DNA of 64,000 bases from Actinomadura flavalba DSM 45200 (GCF_000374305.1 NZ_KB894094.1:414977-478976); one strand, 5' to 3'; shown: positions 17,351-26,771, counted from the first letter of the stretch. Notes: generated from the sequence alone by a model not told the origin. Made by a program: numbers and translations.

Positions 17351-18886
17351 TCACGGTGACGCCGCGTCGGCGAGCGGCGAGGCCGCCTGCCGCGCGGTGG
17401 GCGGGGGCGGCGCGGTGCAGGTGGTGTCCGGGCCGGGACGGCTCTCCGGCATCGTGCCGTCGCGCAGATAGGCGGCGACGGCGCCGTCCACGCACGCGTC
17501 GCCGCCGAAGGTGACGCCGTGGTCGCCGCCGCCCCGCTGCACCACGAGGCGCGACGCGGGGAACCGCCCGTGCGTCTCGACCGCTCCGGCGTAGGGGGTG
17601 GCCGCGTCCTCGGTGGCCTGGATCAGCAGCGGCGCGGCGACCCCGCCGACCTCCGGCGGGGTGCCGCCGGGCACGGACCAGAACGCGCACGGCGCGTTGT
17701 ACCAGACGTTGCCCCAGGTCTCGAAGCGGTAGCCCGCGCGCCACTGGCGTGTGGCGTCGCGGTGCCACCGCGACCAGTCGCGCGGCCAGACGGCGTCGCG
17801 GCACTGGACCGCGTTGTACATCGTGAACGTGTTCTGCTCGACCGCGTCCGGCTTCTGCCAGGCGGCGCGCAGCCCGGCGGGGTCGCGGCGTCGCAGGTAG
17901 TCGGCGAGGGCCTTGGCGTGCGCGGGCCAGGTGCGGGTGCCGTAGCCGTCGCCGAGGAAGACGTCGTCGAGTTCTGACGCGCCAATCCGCTTGTCGATCG
18001 GCGTCTTCGCGAGCTTCGCGCGGGCCCGGTCGTAGGAGCGCTGGACGGCCGCGCGGGACGTGCCGAGCCGGTAGCGGGCGTCGTTGCGGGCGATCCAGTC
18101 GAAGTAGGCGCGGATGCGGTGTTCGAACGCGACGTTCTGGTCGAGCTGGCTCGGATACCAGACGCCGGTCGGCCGGACGACGCTGTCCAGCACCATCCGC
18201 CGCACCCGGTGCGGGTAGCGGGTCGCGTACGCGGCGCCGAGGTAGGTGCCGTAGGAGTAGCCGAAGTAGTTGAGCCGATCCGCGTCCAGCGCCCGGCGGA
18301 TGGCCTCCATGTCCTCGATCCACGCGGCGGTGCCCATGTGCGGCAGCAGGCGCCCGTAGCGGCGTCCGCAGTCGTCGGCGAACCGCTTGGCCCGCTCCTT
18401 CCACGCCTCCTCGGCGGCGGCGTCGGCGGGCACGGTGTCGGCGCGGGGGCGGCCGGGCTCCTGGTAGGACGTGTCGCACGTCAGCGCGGGACGGCTCGCG
18501 CCGACGCCGCGCGGGTCGAAGCCGATCCAGTCGTAGGCGGCGCCCACGTCGTCGGGCATGCCGCGCTGGAAGCCGCCCGCCAGGTCGCGGCCGTGCGCGC
18601 CGGGACCGCCCCGGTTGAGCAGGACGACGCCCTGCGAGCGCCGCGCCGTGTGCTTGGCGCGGGTCAGCGCGAGCGTGACGGTCGGCCCGCCGGGGTTCGC
18701 GTGGTCGAGCGGGACCTTCAGGTCGCCGCACTCCAGCCCCTTGAGGGCCGTGCCCTCGACGGGGTCGGTGTCGGGGCACGCCCGCCAGGTGATCGACGGG
18801 GCGGCGGCGGCCGGGGCGAGCCCGGCGGCCAGGACGGCGAGTGCGGCGGCGCCCGCGAGGGCGCCCTTGCCTGCGAGGGTCAGCAC
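17351..18886 (-). CDS. Exported S33-type peptidase, alpha/beta hydrolase, copy 1
   Basis: Secreted hydrolase of 511 residues resembling Streptomyces SlpD/SlpE-type tripeptidyl aminopeptidases. A signal peptide (~1-28) leads to ITWRACP. The oxyanion motif LLNRGGPGAHG, the nucleophile elbow GYSYGTYLG, and C-terminal Asp (ATEDAATPY) and His (GGGDHGVTF) complete the triad. A conserved Cys pair (CVDG...TTC) closes the end. It trims short peptides outside the cell. It is paralogous to the gene at 19019. The GTG start has no well-spaced ribosome site, so the exact start is uncertain. It could alternatively be a lipase or esterase. Confidence 0.82.
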   Translation of the reverse strand: MLTLAGKGALAGAAALAVLAAGLAPAAAAPSITWRACPDTDPVEGTALKGLECGDLKVPLDHANPGGPTVTLALTRAKHTARRSQGVVLLNRGGPGAHGRDLAGGFQRGMPDDVGAAYDWIGFDPRGVGASRPALTCDTSYQEPGRPRADTVPADAAAEEAWKERAKRFADDCGRRYGRLLPHMGTAAWIEDMEAIRRALDADRLNYFGYSYGTYLGAAYATRYPHRVRRMVLDSVVRPTGVWYPSQLDQNVAFEHRIRAYFDWIARNDARYRLGTSRAAVQRSYDRARAKLAKTPIDKRIGASELDDVFLGDGYGTRTWPAHAKALADYLRRRDPAGLRAAWQKPDAVEQNTFTMYNAVQCRDAVWPRDWSRWHRDATRQWRAGYRFETWGNVWYNAPCAFWSVPGGTPPEVGGVAAPLLIQATEDAATPYAGAVETHGRFPASRLVVQRGGGDHGVTFGGDACVDGAVAAYLRDGTMPESRPGPDTTCTAPPPPTARQAASPLADAASP

Positions 18887-18963
18887 GCTCCGCTTTCTAT
18901 CGCTGTCCCCCGCCTCTCCCCCGGCATCGGGAGATCCGCCGCGTTTCCGGGCGGAACAGGAAC

Positions 18964-19001
18964 GGACCGGCCGTGACGGAAGGGATCGCCACGGCCGGTC
19001 C
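18964..19001 (-). terminator. Hairpin after the S33 peptidase at 19019
   Basis: Perfect 12-bp inverted repeat, GGACCGGCCGTG at 18964-18975 and CACGGCCGGTCC at 18990-19001, around a 14-base loop. It lies 17 bp past the stop of the upstream peptidase gene. It has no T-run, as is usual in high-GC actinomycetes. Confidence 0.6.
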
Positions 19002-19018
19002 TGGTTCGGGGACGGGGT

Positions 19019-20584
19019 CTACCAGCGGCCGACCGGCAGGTCCTTCGTCCGGTTCTGCGTCGACTTGGCCGTGGCGCCGGAGGGCACCGGGTCGGGCAGG
19101 GCCTGGCACGTCACGTCGGCCGTGCGGCCGGGCTTGCGGGCCGGCAGCGCGCCGGAGTCCAGGTACGCCGCGACGCGGTCGTCCAGGCAGGCGTTGCCGT
19201 TCAGCGTGTTGGAGTGCGTCTTGCCGCCCTGCTCGGCGATGAGCCGCGCCTTCGGGAACAGCGCCCGCATCTGCGGGCCGCCGTCGTAGGGGGTCGCGGC
19301 GTCGAGCGTGGACTGCACCAGCAGGATCGCCGGGGCCTTGGCCGAACCGATCGGGAACGCCTTGCGCGGGTCCTTGGCGTGCCAGAAGTGGATCGGCGCG
19401 TTGAACCAGACGTTGCTCCACGCGAGGAACTTCGCGGAGCCCGAGGCGTACTGGCGGCTCGCGTCGCGGTGCCAGGTCCGCCAGCTCGACGGCCACGGCG
19501 CGTCCACGGCCTGCACGGCGTTGTAGACCGCGAAGCCGTTGTCGTCACCGCCGGGGTTCACCCGGCTCGCGAGCGGGGTGGGGTTCTTGTCGTTCACCCA
19601 CGCGGCGAGCGCGCCCGCGACGATCGGGTAGTAGCCGGTGTGGTAGCCCGCGTTGAGCACGATGTCCGTCAGCTCGGACGGGCCGACCTTGCCGCCGATC
19701 GGGGCCTTGCGGGCGGCGGCGCGCACCGCGTAGTACTTCGCCTCGACGGCCTTGGCCGTCGCGCCGAGGTGGTACACCGAGTCGTACTTGGCGACCCACG
19801 CCGTCCACAGCTTGAAGTTCCGCTCGAACGCGACGTTCTGCGAGAGCTGGCCCTTGTACCAGACGTCGCGGCTGTCGACGTTGCCGTCCCAGACCATGCG
19901 CTTCACGCGGTTCGGGAAGAGGGTCGCGTAGGTGGCGCCGAGGTAGGTGCCGTACGAGAACCCGTAGTAGTTGATCTTGTCGGCGCCGAGCGCGGCGCGG
20001 ATCGCGTCGACATCGCGGGCGGCGTCGGTGGTGCGCATGTACGGCAGCACCCAGCCGAACTTCTTGGCGCACGCGTCGGCGTACCGCTTGGACTTGGCGA
20101 GCCAGACGGCCTCGTCCTTGATCGAGCGCGGCTCGTACTCCGGGCGGACCGGGGCCTCGTAGTTCGGGTCGCACGTCAGCGCGGGCTCGCTCGCCCCGAC
20201 GCCGCGCGGGTCGAACCCGATGACGTCGTACTTGGCGGCGACCTCGGGCGGCAGCCAGGACGACAGCCCGCCCGACAGGTACAGGCCGGAGCCGCCGGGA
20301 CCGCCCGGGTTGGCGAGCAGGACGCCCCGGTAGTTCTTGGTGTCGGTGTGCTTGACGCGCGACACGGCGACGGAGATCTTGCGCCCGCCGGGCTTGGCGT
20401 GGTCCAGCGGCACCTGGAGCTTCCCGCACTCGGCGTTCTCCAGGTAGGGGTCGTCCGCGGGGCACGCGCCCCAGGCGATGCGCGCGACCGGCTGCGCCGG
20501 AGCTGCGGCGGCGCTGCCGGTGGTGGCGGCGACGCCGCCCGCCCCGACGGCCAGCGCGGCCGCGATCACTACGAGCCTCTTCAC
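19019..20584 (-). CDS. Exported S33-type peptidase, alpha/beta hydrolase, copy 2
   Basis: Secreted hydrolase of 521 residues with the same plan as the gene at 17351. It has a signal peptide (~1-30), ARIAWGACP, the oxyanion motif ANPGGPGGSGLY, the nucleophile in GFSYGTYLGATYA, then STLDAATPY and GKTHSNTLNGNACLDD for the triad Asp and His. Both copies resemble S33 tripeptidyl aminopeptidases. The GTG at 20584 is chosen because GGAGGGGG precedes it and a signal peptide then starts directly (VKRLVVIAAALAV). A longer in-frame start would put 18 polar residues ahead of it. It arises from tandem duplication. Confidence 0.85.
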   Translation of the reverse strand: MKRLVVIAAALAVGAGGVAATTGSAAAAPAQPVARIAWGACPADDPYLENAECGKLQVPLDHAKPGGRKISVAVSRVKHTDTKNYRGVLLANPGGPGGSGLYLSGGLSSWLPPEVAAKYDVIGFDPRGVGASEPALTCDPNYEAPVRPEYEPRSIKDEAVWLAKSKRYADACAKKFGWVLPYMRTTDAARDVDAIRAALGADKINYYGFSYGTYLGATYATLFPNRVKRMVWDGNVDSRDVWYKGQLSQNVAFERNFKLWTAWVAKYDSVYHLGATAKAVEAKYYAVRAAARKAPIGGKVGPSELTDIVLNAGYHTGYYPIVAGALAAWVNDKNPTPLASRVNPGGDDNGFAVYNAVQAVDAPWPSSWRTWHRDASRQYASGSAKFLAWSNVWFNAPIHFWHAKDPRKAFPIGSAKAPAILLVQSTLDAATPYDGGPQMRALFPKARLIAEQGGKTHSNTLNGNACLDDRVAAYLDSGALPARKPGRTADVTCQALPDPVPSGATAKSTQNRTKDLPVGRW

Positions 20585-20884
20585 CAGACCCCCTCCGTGA
20601 GATGTCACAAACGGTGGGGATTTTTCTACTATCAGCACACGCCGCGGCAGCCCTCGGGCGGAGAGGATGCACGATCGTGACCATCGGCCCGGAACTCACG
20701 CCACATGCCGCGCGTTGCGATCAGCCCGAACGTCCTGCTGCGCGACGTGATCAGGACGGAGCCGTCCGCGCCCGATCGCAGGCCCGACCGCACCGGCGAG
20801 TGTCACCGGGACGCGACGCGTGCGAGACGCGTTCGTGACCTGCCGGAGCGATCACGCGTGGACCGGTCCCGTGCCGGGGAACGC

Positions 20885-22075
20885 CTAGCCGACCGTGACC
20901 TCGGCGCCGGGGCCGGAGACCGAGCCGTCCTCACCGACCTCGATGCCCATCTCCTCGGCGATGCGCATCGCCTCCTCGATCAGGGTCTCGACGATCTGCG
21001 ACTCGGGGACGGTCTTGATGACCTCGCCCTTGACGAAGATCTGGCCCTTGCCGTTGCCGGACGCGACGCCGAGGTCGGCCTCGCGGGCCTCACCGGGGCC
21101 GTTCACGACGCAGCCCATGACGGCGACGCGCAGCGGGACGGGGAAGTCCTTCAGCCCGGCGGTGACCTGCTCGGCCAGCGTGTAGACGTCCACCTGGGCG
21201 CGTCCGCACGACGGGCACGACACGATCTCCAGGCCGCGCTCGCGCAGGCCGAGCGACTCCAGGATCTGCGCGCCGACCTTGACCTCCTCGACGGGAGGCG
21301 CCGACAGCGAGACGCGGATCGTGTCACCGATGCCCTGCGACAGCAGCGCGCCGAACGCGACGGCCGACTTGATCGTGCCCTGGAACGCGGGCCCGGCCTC
21401 GGTGACGCCGAGGTGCAGCGGATAGTCGCAGGCGGCGGCGAGCTGCCGGTACGCCTCGATCATCACGACGGGGTCGTTGTGCTTGACGGAGATCTTGATG
21501 TCGCGGAAGTCGTGCTCCTCGAACAGCGAGCACTCCCACAGCGCCGACTCCACCAGCGCCTCGGGCGTGGCCTTGCCGTACTTCTCCAGCAGCCGCTTGT
21601 CGAGCGAGCCCGCGTTGACGCCGATGCGGATCGGGACGCCGGCGTCCTTGGCGGCGCGGGCGATCTCACCGACCTTGTCGTCGAACTTCTTGATGTTGCC
21701 CGGGTTCACGCGGACGGCCGCGCACCCGGCGTCGATCGCGGCGAAGACGTACTTGGGCTGGAAGTGGATGTCGGCGATGACCGGGATCGGGGACTTCCTG
21801 GCGATGGCCGGGAGGGCGTCCGCGTCGTCCTGCGAGGGGCACGCCACCCGCACGATCTGGCAGCCCGAAGCGGTCAGCTCCGCGATCTGCTGGAGCGTGG
21901 AGTTCACGTCGGAGGTCAGCGTGGTGGTCATGGACTGGACGGACACCGGCGCATCGCCGCCGACCGGCACGTTCCCGACCATGATCTGCCGGGACGCGCG
22001 GCGCGGCGCGACCGATGCCTTCGCCGTCTCGCCCCCGGTGCCGCGGATCGTCGGTATACCCAGTGAAACGCTCAT
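20885..22075 (-). CDS. ispG: 4-hydroxy-3-methylbut-2-en-1-yl diphosphate synthase IspG
   Basis: IspG/GcpE of 396 residues, the [4Fe-4S] reductase converting MEcPP to HMBPP in the non-mevalonate isoprenoid pathway. Cluster ligands are in [13 protein letters not shown] and [12 protein letters not shown]. The TIM-barrel half has [15 protein letters not shown] and PVIADIHF. Length is normal for actinobacteria. It is the third gene of an ispC, M50 protease, ispG run on the minus strand, separated from the protease by 119 bp. ATG 22075 follows GGTAAGGGAGAGGG. Confidence 0.97.
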   Translation of the reverse strand: MSVSLGIPTIRGTGGETAKASVAPRRASRQIMVGNVPVGGDAPVSVQSMTTTLTSDVNSTLQQIAELTASGCQIVRVACPSQDDADALPAIARKSPIPVIADIHFQPKYVFAAIDAGCAAVRVNPGNIKKFDDKVGEIARAAKDAGVPIRIGVNAGSLDKRLLEKYGKATPEALVESALWECSLFEEHDFRDIKISVKHNDPVVMIEAYRQLAAACDYPLHLGVTEAGPAFQGTIKSAVAFGALLSQGIGDTIRVSLSAPPVEEVKVGAQILESLGLRERGLEIVSCPSCGRAQVDVYTLAEQVTAGLKDFPVPLRVAVMGCVVNGPGEAREADLGVASGNGKGQIFVKGEVIKTVPESQIVETLIEEAMRIAEEMGIEVGEDGSVSGPGAEVTVG

Positions 22076-22194
22076 CCCTCTCCCTTACCTCGCCCCTCTC
22101 AGCCTAAGTGCCCCGGGAGGCGGTCAGGACGACAACGAGGGAGGAACTACGTGACCGTCCGGTGACGTTACGTGGCCGCCCCGGGCGCGGGGCA

Positions 22195-23373
22195 TCAGGG
22201 CAGCTCCAGCGGGTTGAGCAGGTCGGCGACGATCAGCAGTGTGCCGAATCCCACCAGGAGAAGGACCACCAGGTACGTCAGCGGCATCAGTTTCGCCATG
22301 TTCACCGGGCCCGGATCGGGGCGGCCCCGCGCGCGGGCCACCCGGGCGCGGACGCGTTCGTAGGCGAGCACCGCCAGGTGCCCGCCGTCCAGCGGCAGCA
22401 ACGGCACGACGTTGAGCACGCCCAGGAAGATGTTCACCGAGACGACCAGCGACAGATACAGGACGGCCTTGTCGCGCCACGAGCTCTCCCCCGCGAAGAT
22501 CTGCCCGGAGATGCCGGTGGCGCCGACGACGCTGCCGACCTGGCCGCCCGGCGACTCGGCGCGGTCCGGCGAGAACAGGCGCGGGACGGCGGCGGGCAGG
22601 TCGGCGACGGCGCCGCCGATCCCGGCGATCGTCCGGCCCATGGCGCGGCCCGCGAACACGGCGGCGTCGACGGGGCCGAGCCGGTCGTATCCGGCGCCGG
22701 TGACGCGGGAGGTCACCCCCAGGAACGGCTCGCCCCCAAGGTCGGCCGGGCGCACCCGGACGGTCGAGCGGACGCCGTCCCGGTCGATCTCCACCGGGAC
22801 GTCCCGGCCGGGACGGGCGGCGTCGATGGCGGCGCGCAGCTCCGCCCAGTCCCGCACGGGCCGCCCGCCGAACGCGACGACCCGGTCCCCCGGGCGCAGT
22901 CCGGCCGCCCGCGCCGGGGACGGCGCGGCGCCCTCGCCGCACGTGCCCGGCACGCACGGCGCGACGCGCGCGATCGTCGTGGTCGCGGTGCCGGGCCGCG
23001 GCACGCCCAGCGCCGTCGCCATCAGCACCAGCAGCACGAACGCGAACACGAGGTTCACCACGACGCCCGCCCCGATGACCACCGCGCGCCTCCCGGCGGG
23101 CTGCCGGTAGAAGGCGCGGTCGCGGTCGGCCTCGGGCACGTCCTCCAGCGGCGTGTAACCGACGATCCGGACGTATCCGCCGAGCGGGATCGCCTTCACG
23201 CCGTACTCGGTCTCGCCGCGCCGCCGCGACCACAGCGTCGGGCCGAACCCGACGAAGTACTCGGCGGCCTTCATCCCGAACCGCCGGGCCGTGACGAGAT
23301 GGCCCGCCTCGTGCAGCATCACCGACACCAGCAGCGCGACGACGAACGCCGCCGCGCCGAGCGCGAAGGCCAC
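22195..23373 (-). CDS. Site-2 protease, RseP/M50 family
   Basis: Intramembrane zinc metalloprotease of 392 residues. HExxH lies in the first TM helix (SVMLHEAGHLVTARRFG). The GxFxP-like strand, a PDZ domain (~150-230, ARAAGLRPGDRVVAFGGRPV), and a C-terminal LPLDGGHL motif (the LDG motif) in the third helix follow. It cleaves membrane-spanning anti-sigma factors or signal-peptide remnants. The GTG at 23373 follows GAGGGGGGACG. It sits between ispC (13 bp upstream) and ispG, the standard actinobacterial arrangement. Confidence 0.93.
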   Translation of the reverse strand: MAFALGAAAFVVALLVSVMLHEAGHLVTARRFGMKAAEYFVGFGPTLWSRRRGETEYGVKAIPLGGYVRIVGYTPLEDVPEADRDRAFYRQPAGRRAVVIGAGVVVNLVFAFVLLVLMATALGVPRPGTATTTIARVAPCVPGTCGEGAAPSPARAAGLRPGDRVVAFGGRPVRDWAELRAAIDAARPGRDVPVEIDRDGVRSTVRVRPADLGGEPFLGVTSRVTGAGYDRLGPVDAAVFAGRAMGRTIAGIGGAVADLPAAVPRLFSPDRAESPGGQVGSVVGATGISGQIFAGESSWRDKAVLYLSLVVSVNIFLGVLNVVPLLPLDGGHLAVLAYERVRARVARARGRPDPGPVNMAKLMPLTYLVVLLLVGFGTLLIVADLLNPLELP

Positions 23374-23386
23374 CTCGCGTCCCCCC

Positions 23387-24601
23387 TCAGCCCATGGTCA
23401 GCTCCCGGGCGCGGGTGCGCGCCCACGCGTCGGCGGCGAGCACGTCGTCGAGCGTGGCGGCGCGGCCCGGTCCCGCGGCCTCGTGCTCGTCCACTACCCG
23501 CGTGATCGTGTCGACTATCCCGGTGAAGGGCAGCCGTCCCTGCCGGAACGCCTCCACGCACTCCTCGTTGGAGGCGTTGTAGACGGCCGGGAACGTGCCG
23601 CCGAGCGTCCCGGCGCGGCGGGCGAGCGCGACGGCGGGGAAGGCGGCGTCGTCCAGCGGGAACAGCTCCCAGGTGTGGGCGCGCGTCCAGTCCAGGCCGG
23701 GGGCGGCGTCCGGGACGCGGTCGGGCCAGTCCATGCCGAGCGCGATGGGGAGCCGCATGTCGGGCGGGCTCGCCTGGGCGAGGGTGGAGCCGTCGGTGAA
23801 CTCCACCATCGAGTGGATCACCGACTGGGGGTGCACCATGACCTCGATGCGGTCCATCGGGACGTCGAACAGCAGGTGCGCCTCGATGACCTCCAGGCCC
23901 TTGTTGACGAGCGTCGCCGAGTTGATCGTGACGACGGGGCCCATGTCCCACGTGGGGTGGTTCAGCGCCTGCTCGGGGGTCACGTCGGCCAGTTCGGCGC
24001 GGGTGCGGCCGCGGAACGGGCCGCCGGACGCGGTGAGGACGAGCCGCCGCACCTCGTCCTCGCGTCCGCCGCGCAGCGCCTGCGCGAGCGCGGAGTGCTC
24101 GGAGTCGACGGGGACGATCTGCCCGGGGCGGGCGCGCTCCTTCACCAGCGGGCCGCCGACGATCAGCGACTCCTTGTTGGCGAGCGCGAGGGTGCGCCCG
24201 GCGTCGAGCGCGGCCAGCGTGGACGCCAGGCCGAGCGCGCCGGTGACGCCGTTGAGCACGACGTCGCACGGCCACGCGGCGACCTCGGCGACCGCGTCCG
24301 GGCCCGCGAGGATCTTGGGGAGGGCGTGGTCGCCGGTGGCGTAGCCGCGGCGCTGCGCCTCGGCGTACAGGGCGAGCTGGAGGTCCTGCGCGGCCGACGC
24401 CCGCGCGACGGCGACGACCTCGGGGCGGAACTCGATCGCCTGGGCGGCGAGCAGGTCGACGCGTCCGCCCCCGGCGGCGAGCGCGGCGACGCGGAACCGG
24501 CCGGGGTTGCGGCGGACGACGTCGAGGGCCTGGGTGCCGATGGACCCGGTCGAGCCGAGGACGGCGACGGCGCGGCCGGACGCGGAGGAGTCAGGAGTCA
24601 C
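23387..24601 (-). CDS. ispC: 1-deoxy-D-xylulose-5-phosphate reductoisomerase IspC
   Basis: DXR of 404 residues, which converts DXP to MEP using NADPH. The nucleotide loop is [18 protein letters not shown]. Catalytic and metal residues lie in [22 protein letters not shown] and [20 protein letters not shown] and [10 protein letters not shown] are also characteristic. The GTG at 24601 ([16 protein letters not shown]) has AGGACA ten bases upstream. The much longer open frame upstream is not coding. It is the first gene of the ispC, M50 protease, ispG set. Confidence 0.96.
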   Translation of the reverse strand: MTPDSSASGRAVAVLGSTGSIGTQALDVVRRNPGRFRVAALAAGGGRVDLLAAQAIEFRPEVVAVARASAAQDLQLALYAEAQRRGYATGDHALPKILAGPDAVAEVAAWPCDVVLNGVTGALGLASTLAALDAGRTLALANKESLIVGGPLVKERARPGQIVPVDSEHSALAQALRGGREDEVRRLVLTASGGPFRGRTRAELADVTPEQALNHPTWDMGPVVTINSATLVNKGLEVIEAHLLFDVPMDRIEVMVHPQSVIHSMVEFTDGSTLAQASPPDMRLPIALGMDWPDRVPDAAPGLDWTRAHTWELFPLDDAAFPAVALARRAGTLGGTFPAVYNASNEECVEAFRQGRLPFTGIVDTITRVVDEHEAAGPGRAATLDDVLAADAWARTRARELTMG

Positions 24602-24738
24602 GGGGTCATTGTCCTGTATGGCGCGCGCGGCGCCCGCCCCGGCACTTGACGATCTTGGAGGCGACCCGGCACGGCTGCGGTGGCGAGCCTTTGCCCGCGC
24701 TTTCACTTTCCGCATCCGAGTCAACACGAAAGGCGACA

Positions 24739-24744
24739 TATAAA
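24739..24744 (+). promoter_or_regulatory. Candidate minus-10 box before leader ORF
   Basis: TATAAA, five of six matches to TATAAT. It lies eight bases before the GTG of the short leader ORF. A start point near 24750 would make that ORF nearly leaderless. No convincing minus-35 element is seen. Confidence 0.4.
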
Positions 24745-24752
24745 GGAGGCAC

Positions 24753-24788
24753 GTGCGAGCGACTCCTTCGGAAGGAGGGGCGACATGA
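24753..24788 (+). CDS. Possible 11-codon leader peptide
   Basis: Short frame reading [11 protein letters not shown]. Its GTG lies three bases after AAAGGAGG (24742-24749), closer than usual. Its TGA overlaps the ATG of the next gene (ATGA at 24785-24788). It runs through a 15-base hairpin (24763-24777) that contains the Shine-Dalgarno of the next gene, so ribosomes reading it would open that site. This is the layout of translational coupling. It is too short to prove as coding. Confidence 0.35.
   Translation: MRATPSEGGAT
24763..24777 (+). promoter_or_regulatory. Hairpin masking a Shine-Dalgarno site
   Basis: CTCCTTCGGAAGGAG folds as six base pairs with a CGG loop. Its right arm is AAGGAG, the ribosome-binding site of the gene starting at 24785. 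Folding would block initiation unless the leader ORF at 24753 is translated. Confidence 0.45.
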
Positions 24789-25054
24789 CCGACGCGAACG
24801 AGCTGGCCTTCGATCCCGGCCCGCTCAACGCGGACCAGCGCCACGGCGACGCCTGCGTCGTCTGCCGGAAGAAGTGGCCGCGTCCGCGGGTGCGCGTCGG
24901 CCACGTGCCGGGCGGCGGTGGCGTCTTCGCGTGCGACGAGTGCGCGGTGATCCTGCCCGTCCCCCGTGAGGGCACGCGCTCCGAGGAGGCTCCCGCGTAC
25001 GCCGGTGGATCGGGCGCCGTCCCGGTCCCGGCCCAGGTGGCGGCCCGCAGGTAA
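24785..25054 (+). CDS. Small protein with paired CxxC motifs
   Basis: Protein of 89 residues with [16 protein letters not shown] and [13 protein letters not shown], two CxxC knuckles about 25 residues apart that could bind one zinc. The last 25 residues are low-complexity. AAGGAGGGG precedes the ATG by four bases and lies in a hairpin. It is not related to the surrounding isoprenoid genes and stands alone. I recognise no named family; similar short zinc-ribbon proteins occur widely in actinomycetes. A role in nucleic-acid or protein binding is only a guess. Confidence 0.7.
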   Translation: MTDANELAFDPGPLNADQRHGDACVVCRKKWPRPRVRVGHVPGGGGVFACDECAVILPVPREGTRSEEAPAYAGGSGAVPVPAQVAARR

Positions 25055-25070
25055 GGCCGCCACCCGAACG

Positions 25071-25169
25071 AGCTCTCCAGGAAGACGGGTGACCCGGGCT
25101 TCGGGGGGAGACCCGGGACCACCCCGCGAGGTGCGCCCGACTGGGGGCGGTCGGGCGCACCGGAGAGCT
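25071..25169. ncRNA. Structured three-way junction / bidirectional terminator
   Basis: An outer stem AGCTCTCC (25071-25078) with GGAGAGCT (25162-25169) encloses two hairpins. One is CCCGGG (25093-25098) with CCCGGG (25112-25117). The other is a perfect 12-bp stem, GGTGCGCCCGAC (25130-25141) with GTCGGGCGCACC (25150-25161). It lies between the 3' ends of two convergent genes, so it may simply terminate both. The enclosing stem is more elaborate than a plain terminator needs. Confidence 0.4.
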
Positions 25170-25288
25170 TCACCCCCGGCGCACGGCACTGCGGCCGCGT
25201 ACGACCGAGCGCGCACGGACCGCGCGGTCGGCGGCCGACACGCGTCTGTCTTCTTGGGACGAGTGCGAACGCTCAGATGCGGTGCCGG

Positions 25289-26488
25289 TCAGCGGTCGAG
25301 CTTGGTCGTCTCGATCCAGATGCGGGACCACTCGACGTAGTCCGTGCAGGTGCGCTCGCCCCGGTTCTTGCCCGCCGGGCAGAGCTTGGCGGGAGTGCGG
25401 GCGAAGGTGACGCCGTCGAGGGCGGTGCGGTCGCCGACGCGGTAGGCCGCGCAGAGGGCGGCGGTGGCGCGGTCGTCGGAGCAGGCGGCGGGGTTGGCGG
25501 GGGCCGTGCCGTTCCAGACGGCGGCCTGGCGCTGCACCTCGGCGGAGGCCGTCCAGCCCAGCCACTTGTACATGCAGTTCGGGTTCACCGCGCGGGCGCC
25601 GACCATCCACGACGTCAGCCGCCCGGTCACCCCCTCGGCGGGGACGGCCGCGCGGACGCCGCGCCCCGCGCGGCTCAGCACGTCGGCCTGGTACGGCGTG
25701 CCCGCGCCGAGCCGCGCCTCGCCGCCCGCGAACGCGGCGACGGCCTCGGCCTGTGCCGCCCAGTACGTCTGGACGCTCGGCCGCTGCCGCTCCAGCACCT
25801 TGCGGACCGCCGCGAGCTGCTTGGGCGTGAGCGAGTACGGATCGTCGATGCGCAGCCCCGGCTGCGCGCGCTTCAGGTACAGCGCGACCTCGGCGATGCT
25901 CAGCGGCGTGTCGCGCACGACGACGCGCCCGGCGTGCCGGCGCGCCTGCCCCGGCTCGAACAGGGCCTCCCACCCGTTCGGCTGCGGCACCGCGTTGACG
26001 TCGTACAGCAGGAGGGAGGCGTCCCACAGGTAGGGGACGCCGTACGTCTCGTCCTCCTGCCGGAGCACGGTGCGGAGCTTGGGGTCGAGCCGCTTGTACC
26101 CTTCGACGGCGCTGGTCCGGACGGGGGCCGCGTGCCTGCCCGCGATCAGCCGTCCCGACACCTCCGGCGGCGCGGCGACGCCGTCGTAGCGCCGGTCGGG
26201 GTTGCTCATCATCGCGGTCATGTCCTGGGTGCTGCGGGCGACCCGCCAGCTCACCCGGCAGCCCGTGCGCTCCTCGAAGGGGGTGACCCAGTCGACGCGG
26301 GGGGCGGAGCTGCCGTTCTCGACGTCCCCGGCGAGCGTCAGCAGGTTGAGCGCGCCCTCGCCCTGCCCGGTCAGGTCACCGGCGCGGGCCGCCTCGGTGG
26401 GCTCCGCGCCTCCCCCGCTACAGCCGGTCAGCACCGTGACGGCCGCCGTCGCGACCGCCAGCGTGACCTTCCACCGCATCCTGCCCAT
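25289..26488 (-). CDS. Polyamine-type substrate-binding lipoprotein, orphan
   Basis: Extracellular solute-binding lipoprotein of 399 residues. The signal peptide ends in a perfect lipobox LTGC (Cys23). The mature part resembles PotD/PotF-type proteins (WVTPFEERTGCRVSWR, MTAMMSNPDRRYDGVAAPPEVSGRL, YLWDASLLLYDVNAV). No permease or ATPase is adjacent; the full polyamine-type transporter at 41-45 kb has its own binding protein. Six bases before the ATG is TACGCT (26495-26500), indicating leaderless transcription. Ligand is unknown. Confidence 0.83.
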   Translation of the reverse strand: MGRMRWKVTLAVATAAVTVLTGCSGGGAEPTEAARAGDLTGQGEGALNLLTLAGDVENGSSAPRVDWVTPFEERTGCRVSWRVARSTQDMTAMMSNPDRRYDGVAAPPEVSGRLIAGRHAAPVRTSAVEGYKRLDPKLRTVLRQEDETYGVPYLWDASLLLYDVNAVPQPNGWEALFEPGQARRHAGRVVVRDTPLSIAEVALYLKRAQPGLRIDDPYSLTPKQLAAVRKVLERQRPSVQTYWAAQAEAVAAFAGGEARLGAGTPYQADVLSRAGRGVRAAVPAEGVTGRLTSWMVGARAVNPNCMYKWLGWTASAEVQRQAAVWNGTAPANPAACSDDRATAALCAAYRVGDRTALDGVTFARTPAKLCPAGKNRGERTCTDYVEWSRIWIETTKLDR

Positions 26489-26771
26489 CGCCGCAGCGTA
26501 GCGGCTTCCGCGGGGCGCGGGAGGCGCCGCGCGACGGCCGCGCTTTACCGGGGAGCACGGAACCGCCGAAATGCAACAGCGTCGCGCGCAAATTTCAGTG
26601 GATGTTCCGGCTCAATTTCGAGCGTTTCGCTAATGAGCGCCGGCGTGGCCCGGGAGGGCGGTGGGTACCGGCGTCCGCGCCGCACGCGGGTGCTGGAGAG
26701 GAGGTGCGGCGGGCGCCGTTCGGTCCCGGGCCACGCCGGCCCGAGGGCCGCGGCCTGGTGGGAACGGCGGA
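26489..26771. other. Intergenic stretch, no gene seen
   Basis: Between the binding lipoprotein start and the end of the small gene at 26772. Apart from the TACGCT box at 26495-26500, only a slightly AT-richer run around 26560-26640 stands out. Open frames here lack start context and third-position GC bias. Confidence 0.5.

Noticed and set aside
20639..20884. Small gene or riboswitch between ispG and the peptidase
   Set aside because: No conserved frame, riboswitch signature or long stem seen. It appears to be a normal promoter gap.
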